This document shows positions 1 to 6,430 of a stretch of 12,677 nt of DNA, in pieces (positions within the stretch are counted from its first letter, which is position 1; each line of letters begins with the position of its first letter). The position numbers were made by a program, and so were the translations under genes. Where the stretch lies: positions 1 through 12,677 of the forward strand of contig DATKWF010000020.1 in NCBI GenBank assembly GCA_035529715.1. Direction: 5' to 3'. The notes below the pieces were generated by a model. The model searched no databases. It saw only the letters and a program-made list of their open reading frames with translations, and was not told the origin of the DNA. The DNA is from DATKWF01 sp035529715. Its GTDB lineage: Bacteria > Chloroflexota > Dehalococcoidia > Dehalococcoidales > RBG-16-60-22.

Positions 1-54
1 AGTGAAATAAATTCTCCTTTATTAGACAATTGCTAACATCTTTACTAACGAACC

Positions 55-2337
55 TTAGCCCACCAGCCCCTCCAGTATCACCTTTGCCGCTTCCTTATCC
101 AGAGGTTTATTGTTATTGCCGCACTTGGGCGACTGGACACAGCTCGGGCAGCCTTCCTGGCACGGGCACTCAGCGATTGCCCTTAATGTAGCCCGCCATA
201 ATTCGGCTATCATGTCAAAACCTTTCTCGGCAATACCAATACCGCCGGGATAGGCATCATAGATAAATATCTGGGCTTTCCCGGTATCGGGGTGGAGAGG
301 GGTGGACACGCCACCAACATCATTGCGGTCGCACAGGGCAAACAGGGGAAGAATACCAATAGCCGCATGTTCGGCAGCATGCAATCCGCCGGCAAAGTCC
401 AGCTCTGCCTCAGCCAGCCGGGCTGCAACTCCAGGTGGCAGGTCAAACCACAGCGCCACGGTAGGAAAAGTCTGCGGTGGCAAGTCAAGCGGCTCTTCCC
501 CGATTACTTCCTCGGTGAACTGTGCCTTTTTCTTAAAGCCGACCACGATATTGGTAACCTCTACCTCACCCAGACACACTTTTACCTGCCCCAGGCTCTT
601 TTCACGGTCTATCTTCACGATGTGTAAATCTTCTATCTCCTTGGTCTGGGTATAGTAATTAGCTGTAGTCGGTACCACGTAGGCAGTGCGGCTGGGCAGG
701 TCAAGCTCGGTGACCAGATAGGACTCGCCCTGGTGCAGATAGATAGCGCCGGGGTGTATCTGGAAGAAAGCGACGCTGGCTTCCACAGTTTCCAGCAACA
801 AATCGGTTGAGGTATCCATAACGGCAAAGTTCTGCCCGGTGGTGGAACGGATATTAACCGCCTGTGCCGGGTAGGCAATCGCCGGGGAAAGATACCACCT
901 GTGGTTGCGTTCCCGGAGTATGCCCTGCTCCACCAGCGCTTCCGTTTCCCGACTCAAGGCAGAGCCAAAGAGCGCTTCATCATCGCTACTGAGCGGGCAC
1001 TCCCAGGCGGCACACATCAGGTGAGCTCTCAAAATATAAGGGTTATCGGGATTAACCAGTACATTCTCAAAGCTGCTCTTAAAAAATGAGTCAGGGTGAC
1101 GCATAAAATACTGGTCAAGCGGATTATCCAGAGCCACCAGGAAGCTCAGCGACTCACCCTGGCCCCGTCCACTCCTCCCCGCCTGCTGCCAGGTGCTGGC
1201 AATGCTTCCCGGATAGCCAGTCAGCACCGTGGCTTCCAACCCACCACTATCAATACCCAGCTCCAGGGCATTGGTCGCGACCACCCCCAGCAGCTGACCG
1301 CCAAAAAGCTCCCGCTCTATTTTTCGCCTTTCTTCGGGAAGATAACCCGCCCGGTAAGGCTTGATTAGATTTGACCGCTGCGGACTGATTTCGGCTAAAC
1401 GCCGCTGTGAGTAGATATAAATAAGCTCGGTCAGACGGCGAGTGCGGGCAAAGGTCAGGGTGCGGATACCATTACTCACCAAATCCGTAAATAAGCTGGT
1501 TGCCTCGCTATTGGAACTGCGGCGGACACTCCTCGCTTTATCCATAAGCGGGGGATTCCAGAAAGTAAAGTCCTTGCCCCCGCTAGGCGAGCCGTCATTG
1601 TCAACCACCTCAAAAGGCAAACCCACCAGCCTTTCCGCGTGCTCACCAGGGTTGGCTATGGTTGCCGAACTGCAGATGAACTGGGGAGTTGCACCATAAA
1701 GGTTACACAGACGGCGCAGGCGACGCAGCACACCGGCAACATGGGAACCAAAAACACCACGATAGGTGTGAGCTTCATCTACCACCACATACCGCAGGTG
1801 GCGCAGAAACCTTGACCAGGACTGATGATTGGGCAGTATGCCGATATGTAGCATATCGGGATTGGTGAGTATTACCCTGGCTCTTTTCCTTATCCCGGCT
1901 CTCTCTGCCTGTGGTGTATCACCATCAAAGGTGGCCAACTCATCCACCTGGAACAAATCAGGGCAAAAGGACTGGTGCAGAACACGCAGCTGGTCCTGAG
2001 CCAGAGCCTTGGTGGGAAAGAGGTAAAGGGCACGGCTAGCCGACCCGGTTAGAAGTGCCTCCAGTACCGCGATGTTATAGCACAGGGTCTTGCCGCTGGC
2101 ACTGGACGTGGCTACCATCACGTTTTTCCCTCGACGGGCCTTGTTTACTGCTTCCGCCTGATGAGAATAGAGAGATAACAGCCCCTGTTTGCGGAGGCAA
2201 TCTTGAAGTCCAGGAAATAAAGGACTTTCCAGTTCGGCATAGGTCGCTTTGCGGGGCGGGATATGCTCAACATGGGCAACTTGACCAGCGTAGGTGTCCT
2301 GAGTCTTAAGATGATGAAGGAACGCTGCGGTATCCAT
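55..2337 (-). CDS. DEAD/DEAH-box helicase with C-terminal zinc-binding DUF1998 domain (MrfA/YprA-like)
   Basis: This is a superfamily 2 DNA helicase of 760 residues. Numbered from the ATG at 2337, it shows a Walker A motif (TSSASGKT, 77-84), motif II DEAH (187-190), motif III SAT (224-226), a second RecA lobe with TNALELGID (355-363), and motif VI QQAGRSGR (384-391). A long C-terminal part ends in a cysteine cluster (C724, C726, C730, C733, C739), which is the DUF1998/MZB zinc-binding signature. Family knowledge: B. subtilis MrfA (YprA) is a 3'-5' helicase acting in repair of mitomycin-type lesions, so a repair role is likely but inferred. I chose the ATG at 2337 because AAGGAAG lies 5 nt upstream; in-frame TTG (2355) and ATG (2352) starts have no such site. 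The preceding DUF503 gene ends at 2352, so the two are probably cotranscribed. The usual partner MrfB is not in the window. Confidence 0.93.
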   Translation of the reverse strand: MDTAAFLHHLKTQDTYAGQVAHVEHIPPRKATYAELESPLFPGLQDCLRKQGLLSLYSHQAEAVNKARRGKNVMVATSSASGKTLCYNIAVLEALLTGSASRALYLFPTKALAQDQLRVLHQSFCPDLFQVDELATFDGDTPQAERAGIRKRARVILTNPDMLHIGILPNHQSWSRFLRHLRYVVVDEAHTYRGVFGSHVAGVLRRLRRLCNLYGATPQFICSSATIANPGEHAERLVGLPFEVVDNDGSPSGGKDFTFWNPPLMDKARSVRRSSNSEATSLFTDLVSNGIRTLTFARTRRLTELIYIYSQRRLAEISPQRSNLIKPYRAGYLPEERRKIERELFGGQLLGVVATNALELGIDSGGLEATVLTGYPGSIASTWQQAGRSGRGQGESLSFLVALDNPLDQYFMRHPDSFFKSSFENVLVNPDNPYILRAHLMCAAWECPLSSDDEALFGSALSRETEALVEQGILRERNHRWYLSPAIAYPAQAVNIRSTTGQNFAVMDTSTDLLLETVEASVAFFQIHPGAIYLHQGESYLVTELDLPSRTAYVVPTTANYYTQTKEIEDLHIVKIDREKSLGQVKVCLGEVEVTNIVVGFKKKAQFTEEVIGEEPLDLPPQTFPTVALWFDLPPGVAARLAEAELDFAGGLHAAEHAAIGILPLFALCDRNDVGGVSTPLHPDTGKAQIFIYDAYPGGIGIAEKGFDMIAELWRATLRAIAECPCQEGCPSCVQSPKCGNNNKPLDKEAAKVILEGLVG

Positions 2338-2351
2338 TATGACTTCCTTCA

Positions 2352-2642
2352 TCAAATAGGCAGAATCTCGATTTCATAGTCAAGTATTTCTACCTCAAAC
2401 TTACTGCCAACCACAAAATCTACTACCTTGGACAGGACTTCATTAGTATGCCGGTTATCGTTGCTAACACAACAAATCCCTATGGTAGCCAGTTGCCACC
2501 GGTCGTTGTTATCAACCTCAGCCACCGAAACATTAAACTTGTTTCGTATCCGGGTGGTAATAGATTTCAATACCTGCCGTTTACCCTTAAGAGATGAGTT
2601 CTCCGGCAAGCGAAGGTTAATTTTACATACACCAACATTCAT
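2352..2642 (-). CDS. DUF503 family protein (YlxP-like)
   Basis: This small 96-residue protein matches the DUF503/YlxP family in length and pattern. The N-terminus runs MNVGVCKINLRLPENSSLKG, followed by a K-RQVLKSI helix, a central AEVDNNDRWQLATIGI strand region, and a C-terminal EVEILDYEIEIL strand. The fold is expected to be ferredoxin-like. Biochemical function is not established; in Firmicutes the gene sits with nusA-infB-rbfA, which has led to suggestions of a ribosome or translation link. Here it lies instead between a VOC protein (57 nt upstream) and a helicase whose Shine-Dalgarno site begins right after this stop codon. The start is the ATG at 2642; the upstream AGGTTG is a weak ribosome-binding site and I see no convincing promoter of its own. 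Confidence 0.85.
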   Translation of the reverse strand: MNVGVCKINLRLPENSSLKGKRQVLKSITTRIRNKFNVSVAEVDNNDRWQLATIGICCVSNDNRHTNEVLSKVVDFVVGSKFEVEILDYEIEILPI

Positions 2643-2699
2643 GACACATCTGCAACCTAGTACCCAATAATACTAACGTGGTCACTGCGCTGACCGGAG

Positions 2700-3095
2700 C
2701 TACTCAGGTATCTGCAGCAGTTCAATCAGGACATCGTCCGGGCTGAGGAAAAAAGCTACCTTTACCCCTGAAGGGTGTTCAACGATATCCTGCACGAACC
2801 TTATTCCTCTCCCCTTCAAGTCCGCCACAGCCGCCTCGATGTCGTCTGTCTTTATTCCGTAGTGTTCCAGTCCACAGCCGTCCGGCAAGGTATTGGATGT
2901 CAGGGGCTTTTCTCTAGGATTCGATATCTTGATTGACACAACGTCCCCATCGAGCAGCTGGCTCAGTAGAATCCGTCCATCGGATAGCGTGCTGCGCTCG
3001 ACCATTTTAGCACCTAATGTCTTCTCGTAAAACTCGGCTGTTTTCAGTGGGTCATTGCTCACCAGGTGAACGTGTTCCATCCAGTAGTTAGGCAT
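2700..3095 (-). CDS. VOC-superfamily (glyoxalase/dioxygenase-like) protein
   Basis: This is a 131-residue single-domain vicinal-oxygen-chelate protein with two beta-alpha-beta-beta-beta modules. The first begins MEHVHLVSNDPLKTAEFYEK and the second GLEHYGIKTDDIEAAVADLK. Probable metal ligands are H8 or H10 near the first strand, H78 in LEHYG and E125 in the final LIELLQ strand. VOC members include glyoxalase I, methylmalonyl-CoA epimerase and antibiotic-resistance proteins; the sequence does not let me choose a substrate. I placed the start at the ATG at 3095 because GAAGGGAG lies 7 nt upstream and a promoter is centred at 3141-3168. The reading frame stays open to an ATG at 3140, but that codon would lie upstream of the expected transcription start. 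It is the likely first gene of an operon with DUF503 and the helicase. Confidence 0.85.
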   Translation of the reverse strand: MPNYWMEHVHLVSNDPLKTAEFYEKTLGAKMVERSTLSDGRILLSQLLDGDVVSIKISNPREKPLTSNTLPDGCGLEHYGIKTDDIEAAVADLKGRGIRFVQDIVEHPSGVKVAFFLSPDDVLIELLQIPE

Positions 3096-3140
3096 TTGGC
3101 AACTCCCTTCGATGGAATTTTTAAAGTCAACTACGGCCAT

Positions 3141-3168
3141 TTTATAAGCCTTACCTGATGCCCGTCAA
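3141..3168 (-). promoter_or_regulatory. Sigma70-type promoter for the VOC-DUF503-helicase group
   Basis: Read on the minus strand, TTGACG (3168-3163) and TATAAA (3146-3141) are separated by 16 nt, close to the sigma70 consensus. Transcription would start near 3134, giving a leader of about 39 nt that contains the GAAGGGAG ribosome-binding site of the VOC gene. This is sequence matching only, with no measured start site. Confidence 0.55.
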
Positions 3169-3242
3169 GTTTATCCCTTCCATCGATCACCCCTCCAGGT
3201 GTCAAACCAGAATGGCATAAGCAGTCTCAAAGCCATACATAC

Positions 3243-3272
3243 TTGCCCAGGGCTGCACAGATATGCTATTAT
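3243..3272 (+). promoter_or_regulatory. Extended -10 promoter for the Re-citrate/homocitrate synthase-like gene
   Basis: TTGCCC (3243-3248) and TATTAT (3267-3272) are 18 nt apart, and TGC just before the -10 makes it an extended -10 element. The predicted start near 3279 leaves a leader of about 58 nt before the gene at 3337. The same 11-mer TGCTATTATTA recurs upstream of the metal transporter at 4647-4657. Confidence 0.5.
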
Positions 3273-3336
3273 TATGAAAAGTTATCCTGTCTTCCAGTAG
3301 TTCGGCAGCTACCAAATCCCACAGGAGAAGAACAAG

Positions 3337-4575
3337 ATGCCTAAGATTTATCTTATTGATGTGACCAACCGAGATGGGGTTCAAACCGCCAAACTTGGCT
3401 TGTCCAAGTTGGAAAAGACCATGATAAACATTTACCTTAATGAGATGGGAGTCTTTCAGTCCGAGGTTGGCTTCCCCACAACCAGACATGAGACCCTCTA
3501 CCTGCAGGCCAACCTGGAACTGGCTGAAATGGGAGTCCTGAAACCCATACGCCTGGAAGGATGGATAAGAGCCATCGTTAGCGATGTGGAAACAACCTTT
3601 AAGCTGCTACCCAACATCAGACATCTCAACCTATCAATATCCATATCAGACCAGATGCTCAAGGGCAAGTTCCAGGGGAGAAAGAACAAGGATGACCTCA
3701 TCAGTGACATGGCTGCCGCAGTTGATGCCGCCAAAGCCCTTGGTGCCGAGACTATAGGTGTCAATGCTGAAGACGCCTCCAGGACAGACTTGAATTTCCT
3801 GATCAAATTCGGCCTGGCGGCTAAAGAACACGGCGCTGATAGGCTCAGATACTGCGATACTCTCGGTTACGATAACCCGTTCACTATTTATGAAAGCACC
3901 AAGGCACTGGCGGAAAATACCGCTATGCCCATTGAGATTCACTGCCACGGTGACCTGGGGATGGCGGTTGCCAATTCTATTGCCGGCGCTAAAGGAACCA
4001 TAGATGGCGGGCAGGATGCTTACATCAACACTACCGTCAACGGTATCGGGGAAAGGGCGGGGAATGCTGACCTGGTAGCAGTCATTTTAGCGATAACCAA
4101 ATCAAAAGGGTTTGCCAGAAAATATCAGCTGGGAAACCCGATTGACCTGCGAAAGTCAGCCAAGCTAGCCGAGTTTGCCAGTTATGCTTTTGACGTGCCA
4201 ATTCCATTAAACCAGCCGGGTGTCGGTGCCAATGCTTTTGCTCATGCCTCTGGTATACATGCCGACGGTGTGCTAAAAGACCCGGAAAACTACGAGCTGT
4301 ACAGCTTCAAAGAACTGGGCAGGGGTAAACCAAAGTTTGTAGAAACCGGGAGAGAAATCATTGCCGGGCAATACAGCGGTATATCCGGCTTCAGCCACAT
4401 AATGGGAAAAATGAAGATATCGTTCTCCAGCAGAGAAGAAGCTGGTGAGATTTTAGAGCTGGTAAGATATGCCAATGTAGAATCACATAAACCGCTTGTT
4501 GAAGACGAGTTAATATTCATAGCCAAATATCCCAAAATCGCCAAGAAGCTCTTAACTATGACCCCGCTGGCATAA
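3337..4575 (+). CDS. Homocitrate/isopropylmalate synthase superfamily enzyme, candidate Re-citrate synthase
   Basis: This 412-residue HMGL-like TIM-barrel enzyme should condense acetyl-CoA (or another acyl-CoA) with a 2-oxoacid. Divalent-metal and catalytic positions are visible: D8 and R12 in DVTNRDG, H202 and H204 in IHCHGD, and N243 in NGIGERAGN. A C-terminal linker/subdomain follows the barrel, but the leucine-binding regulatory domain of LeuA (total length above 500) is absent, so feedback-regulated isopropylmalate synthase is unlikely. Candidates are homocitrate synthase (NifV-like), citramalate synthase, or Re-citrate synthase. The last is known from Clostridium kluyveri and Dehalococcoides, and is my preferred inference given the likely lineage and the stand-alone context without nif or leu genes. 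The start has AGGAGA 8 nt upstream. The gene has its own promoter and terminator. An oddity is that the usual HxHND motif reads HCHGD. Confidence 0.88.
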   Translation: MPKIYLIDVTNRDGVQTAKLGLSKLEKTMINIYLNEMGVFQSEVGFPTTRHETLYLQANLELAEMGVLKPIRLEGWIRAIVSDVETTFKLLPNIRHLNLSISISDQMLKGKFQGRKNKDDLISDMAAAVDAAKALGAETIGVNAEDASRTDLNFLIKFGLAAKEHGADRLRYCDTLGYDNPFTIYESTKALAENTAMPIEIHCHGDLGMAVANSIAGAKGTIDGGQDAYINTTVNGIGERAGNADLVAVILAITKSKGFARKYQLGNPIDLRKSAKLAEFASYAFDVPIPLNQPGVGANAFAHASGIHADGVLKDPENYELYSFKELGRGKPKFVETGREIIAGQYSGISGFSHIMGKMKISFSSREEAGEILELVRYANVESHKPLVEDELIFIAKYPKIAKKLLTMTPLA

Positions 4576-4596
4576 CCAAACTCAGCAGATAATAGC

Positions 4597-4629
4597 AAAG
4601 AGGCTGTTTTGAAAGGCAGCCTCTTTTCA
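4597..4629 (+). terminator. Rho-independent-type terminator after the synthase gene
   Basis: A perfect 10-bp stem, AAAGAGGCTG (4597-4606) with CAGCCTCTTT (4617-4626), encloses a 10-nt loop. It begins 21 nt after the stop codon. The T run is short (TTTTC), so termination may be incomplete. It separates the synthase gene from the transporter genes. Confidence 0.7.
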
Positions 4630-4633
4630 TTGG

Positions 4634-4655
4634 TCATGCATGAATGTGCTATTAT
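4634..4655 (+). promoter_or_regulatory. Extended -10 promoter with overlapping palindrome for the metal ABC transporter
   Basis: TGC followed by TATTAT (4650-4655) forms an extended -10 element; no clear -35 is visible, as is usual for this class. The perfect 10-bp palindrome TCATGCATGA (4634-4643) lies in the spacer just upstream, a plausible position for a repressor operator. The predicted start near 4662 leaves a leader of about 71 nt. The operator role is inference; the palindrome does not match the Zur, MntR or Fur consensus sequences I know. Confidence 0.4.
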
Positions 4656-4732
4656 TAGTATCAGGGTAGTATTCATATGCCCGCTGAGCTAAAGACGGCA
4701 TAGTTTAGTTCGAATAATGGGACTCAAGCACA

Positions 4733-5488
4733 ATGGCTAAAGAAGTAATAAGACTGGATGATATATGGGTGCACTATGATGGCATCCCGGTGCTGGAGGG
4801 AATAAACCTGTCCGTTGAACCTAACAAGTTCCTCGGCATCATAGGTCCCAATGGCGGTGGCAAGACCACCCTGCTCAAGGTTATCCTGGGACTGATAAAG
4901 CCAACCCGGGGCAATATCTCAGTCTTGGGACAACTCCCTGAAAAAGGACGGAAATCCATCGGCTATATTTCTCAATATACTCTGTTTGACCGTGATTTCC
5001 CGGTAAGCGTCTCGGATGCAGTGCTTATGGGCCGCTACGGCAAAGCCGGGCTGTACCGGCGTTACAGCGAAGAAGATAAAAGGGCAGCCAAGGAAGCCCT
5101 TAAGACCGTGGACATGCTGAATTACCAGAACCGACAGGTAGGCAAGCTTTCCGGTGGAGAACAACAACGGGTCTTCATTGCCCGAGCACTGGCTACCGAC
5201 CCCAAAATACTGCTTCTTGACGAACCTACCGCCAGCATTGACCCGAATATGCAGGCTGAATTCTACGAACTCATTGAAAGTTTGAAGCGGAGAATGTCCG
5301 TAGTCATGGTTTCCCATGACATCAGCGCGGTTTCCATCCATGTAGACCAGATTGCCTGCCTCAACCACCAACTGTTCTACCACGGCTCAAAAGAGGTATC
5401 CGCCGAGGCACTGGAAAAGACTTACCGCTGCCCGATACAGCTTATAGCTCACGGCATCGTTCCACATCGTGTACTCAGGGAGCATTAA
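4733..5488 (+). CDS. Zinc/manganese-type ABC transporter, ATP-binding protein (ZnuC/MntB-like)
   Basis: This 251-residue cytoplasmic ATPase of a metal importer shows Walker A GPNGGGKT (38-45), a Q-loop at Q81, signature LSGGEQQR (139-146), Walker B KILLLDEP (158-165) and switch histidine H195. The tail, which reads CPIQLIAHGIVPHRVL, is typical of ATPases paired with ABC-3 family permeases for zinc, manganese or iron. The metal cannot be told from the sequence. The permease gene follows after 6 nt, so the two are translated from one message. No good Shine-Dalgarno site precedes the ATG at 4733, and an ATG at 4717 is out of frame, so initiation may be weak. No substrate-binding protein or metalloregulator gene is adjacent. 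Confidence 0.92.
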   Translation: MAKEVIRLDDIWVHYDGIPVLEGINLSVEPNKFLGIIGPNGGGKTTLLKVILGLIKPTRGNISVLGQLPEKGRKSIGYISQYTLFDRDFPVSVSDAVLMGRYGKAGLYRRYSEEDKRAAKEALKTVDMLNYQNRQVGKLSGGEQQRVFIARALATDPKILLLDEPTASIDPNMQAEFYELIESLKRRMSVVMVSHDISAVSIHVDQIACLNHQLFYHGSKEVSAEALEKTYRCPIQLIAHGIVPHRVLREH

Positions 5489-5494
5489 AGAAAA

Positions 5495-6322
5495 ATGATG
5501 GAAGTGCTCCAGTATGAATTTATGCAGAATGCGCTGATTGCCGGTCTGCTGGCTGCCATCGCCTGCGGCATTGTCGGCGTATACGTAGTGGTAAAGAGGC
5601 TTGTCTTTATCAGTGGCGGCATTGCCCATGCCTCCTTCGGCGGTATTGGCCTGGGCTACCTTCTCGGCATAAACCCGGTACTGGGCGCCATGTTCTTCGC
5701 CATCGCCTCCGCACTGGGCATGGGTCTGGTGACCAAGCGAACCAAGCTTTCCGAGGACACTGCTATCGGCATCATGTGGGCGACGGGCATGGCACTGGGC
5801 ATAATCTTCATTGGTCTGGCTCCAGGGTATACCCCAGACCTTTTCAGCTATCTCTTCGGCAGCATTCTGACCGTACCCACTTTTGATTTAATTCTTATGC
5901 TGATTCTGGATGTAATCATCATTGCTATAGTATTGCTGCTCTATAAAGAGTTCCTGCTTCTTTCCTTTGACGAGGAATTCAGCACCGTGGCCGGAGTTCC
6001 CACCCAACGCTTGTACCTCCTGCTGCTGTGCCTGATTGCACTGACCGTGGTCGTGTTAATCAGGGTGGTCGGCATTATTCTGGTCATCGCACTGCTCACC
6101 ATACCCGCCGCGCTGGCCAGACAGTTCACCCATAGCCTCAAGAAGATGATGCTCCTTTCCATCCTGGCCGGTGCCGTCTTCACCTTCAGCGGCCTGTGGC
6201 TTTCTTACTTGCTTGATTTGGCTTCCGGGGCGACAATTATCCTGGTGGCAGGAATCGTCCTTTTCATATCTTTTGGAATTTCCAGACTACGCCATAGAAC
6301 CCAGAGTCAGACACCCCACTGA
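5495..6322 (+). CDS. Zinc/manganese-type ABC transporter permease (ABC-3 family, ZnuB/MntC-like)
   Basis: This 275-residue integral membrane protein has about eight hydrophobic segments, for example 13-33, 52-80, 91-110, 130-150, 174-206 and 218-260 (some hold more than one pass). The SGGIAHASFGGIGLGYL region (from residue 40) is characteristic of ABC-3 permeases, and the GVPTQRLYLL stretch (from 167) precedes the last helices as in ZnuB. It forms the translocation channel and pairs with the ATPase encoded 6 nt upstream. Two adjacent ATG codons (5495 and 5498) could serve as the start; the purine-rich AAAGAAAA just upstream is a weak ribosome-binding site. The C-terminus is a short basic tail. 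Translational coupling to the ATPase gene is likely. Confidence 0.92.
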   Translation: MMEVLQYEFMQNALIAGLLAAIACGIVGVYVVVKRLVFISGGIAHASFGGIGLGYLLGINPVLGAMFFAIASALGMGLVTKRTKLSEDTAIGIMWATGMALGIIFIGLAPGYTPDLFSYLFGSILTVPTFDLILMLILDVIIIAIVLLLYKEFLLLSFDEEFSTVAGVPTQRLYLLLLCLIALTVVVLIRVVGIILVIALLTIPAALARQFTHSLKKMMLLSILAGAVFTFSGLWLSYLLDLASGATIILVAGIVLFISFGISRLRHRTQSQTPH

Positions 6323-6379
6323 ATTGCCCCGATACCAGATGTTTTTTACTTAACCTGCCAGTACTGCACGAATAATATA

Positions 6380-6408
6380 TTGCCCATTCGGAATACATAA
6401 CCTATAAT
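6380..6408 (+). promoter_or_regulatory. Sigma70 promoter for pyrD
   Basis: TTGCCC (6380-6385) and a perfect TATAAT (6403-6408) are separated by the ideal 17 nt. Transcription should start near 6415, a few bases before the AAGGAG ribosome-binding site at 6421-6426. This tight arrangement places translation initiation at about 6431-6434. Confidence 0.7.
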
Positions 6409-6430
6409 CATTAGAGATATAAGGAGCATA

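Noticed and set aside
1..54. AAAGGAG on the minus strand at 14-20 as a ribosome-binding site for a next gene
   Set aside because: No start codon follows within the window, so it cannot be supported.
292..655. Two overlapping plus-strand open frames inside the helicase region
   Set aside because: Antisense to the DUF1998 domain of the helicase and without recognisable protein features.
2338..2355. Helicase start at TTG 2355 or ATG 2352
   Set aside because: Neither has a ribosome-binding site; ATG 2337 has AAGGAAG at ideal spacing.
3096..3140. Longer N-terminus for the VOC protein starting at ATG 3140
   Set aside because: The -10 element ends at 3141, so this start would be upstream of the transcript; ATG 3095 has a strong ribosome-binding site and fits the domain start.
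3202..3489. Minus-strand open frame overlapping the divergent promoter region and synthase start
   Set aside because: Antisense to a well-supported gene, low-complexity composition, and no ribosome-binding site in context.
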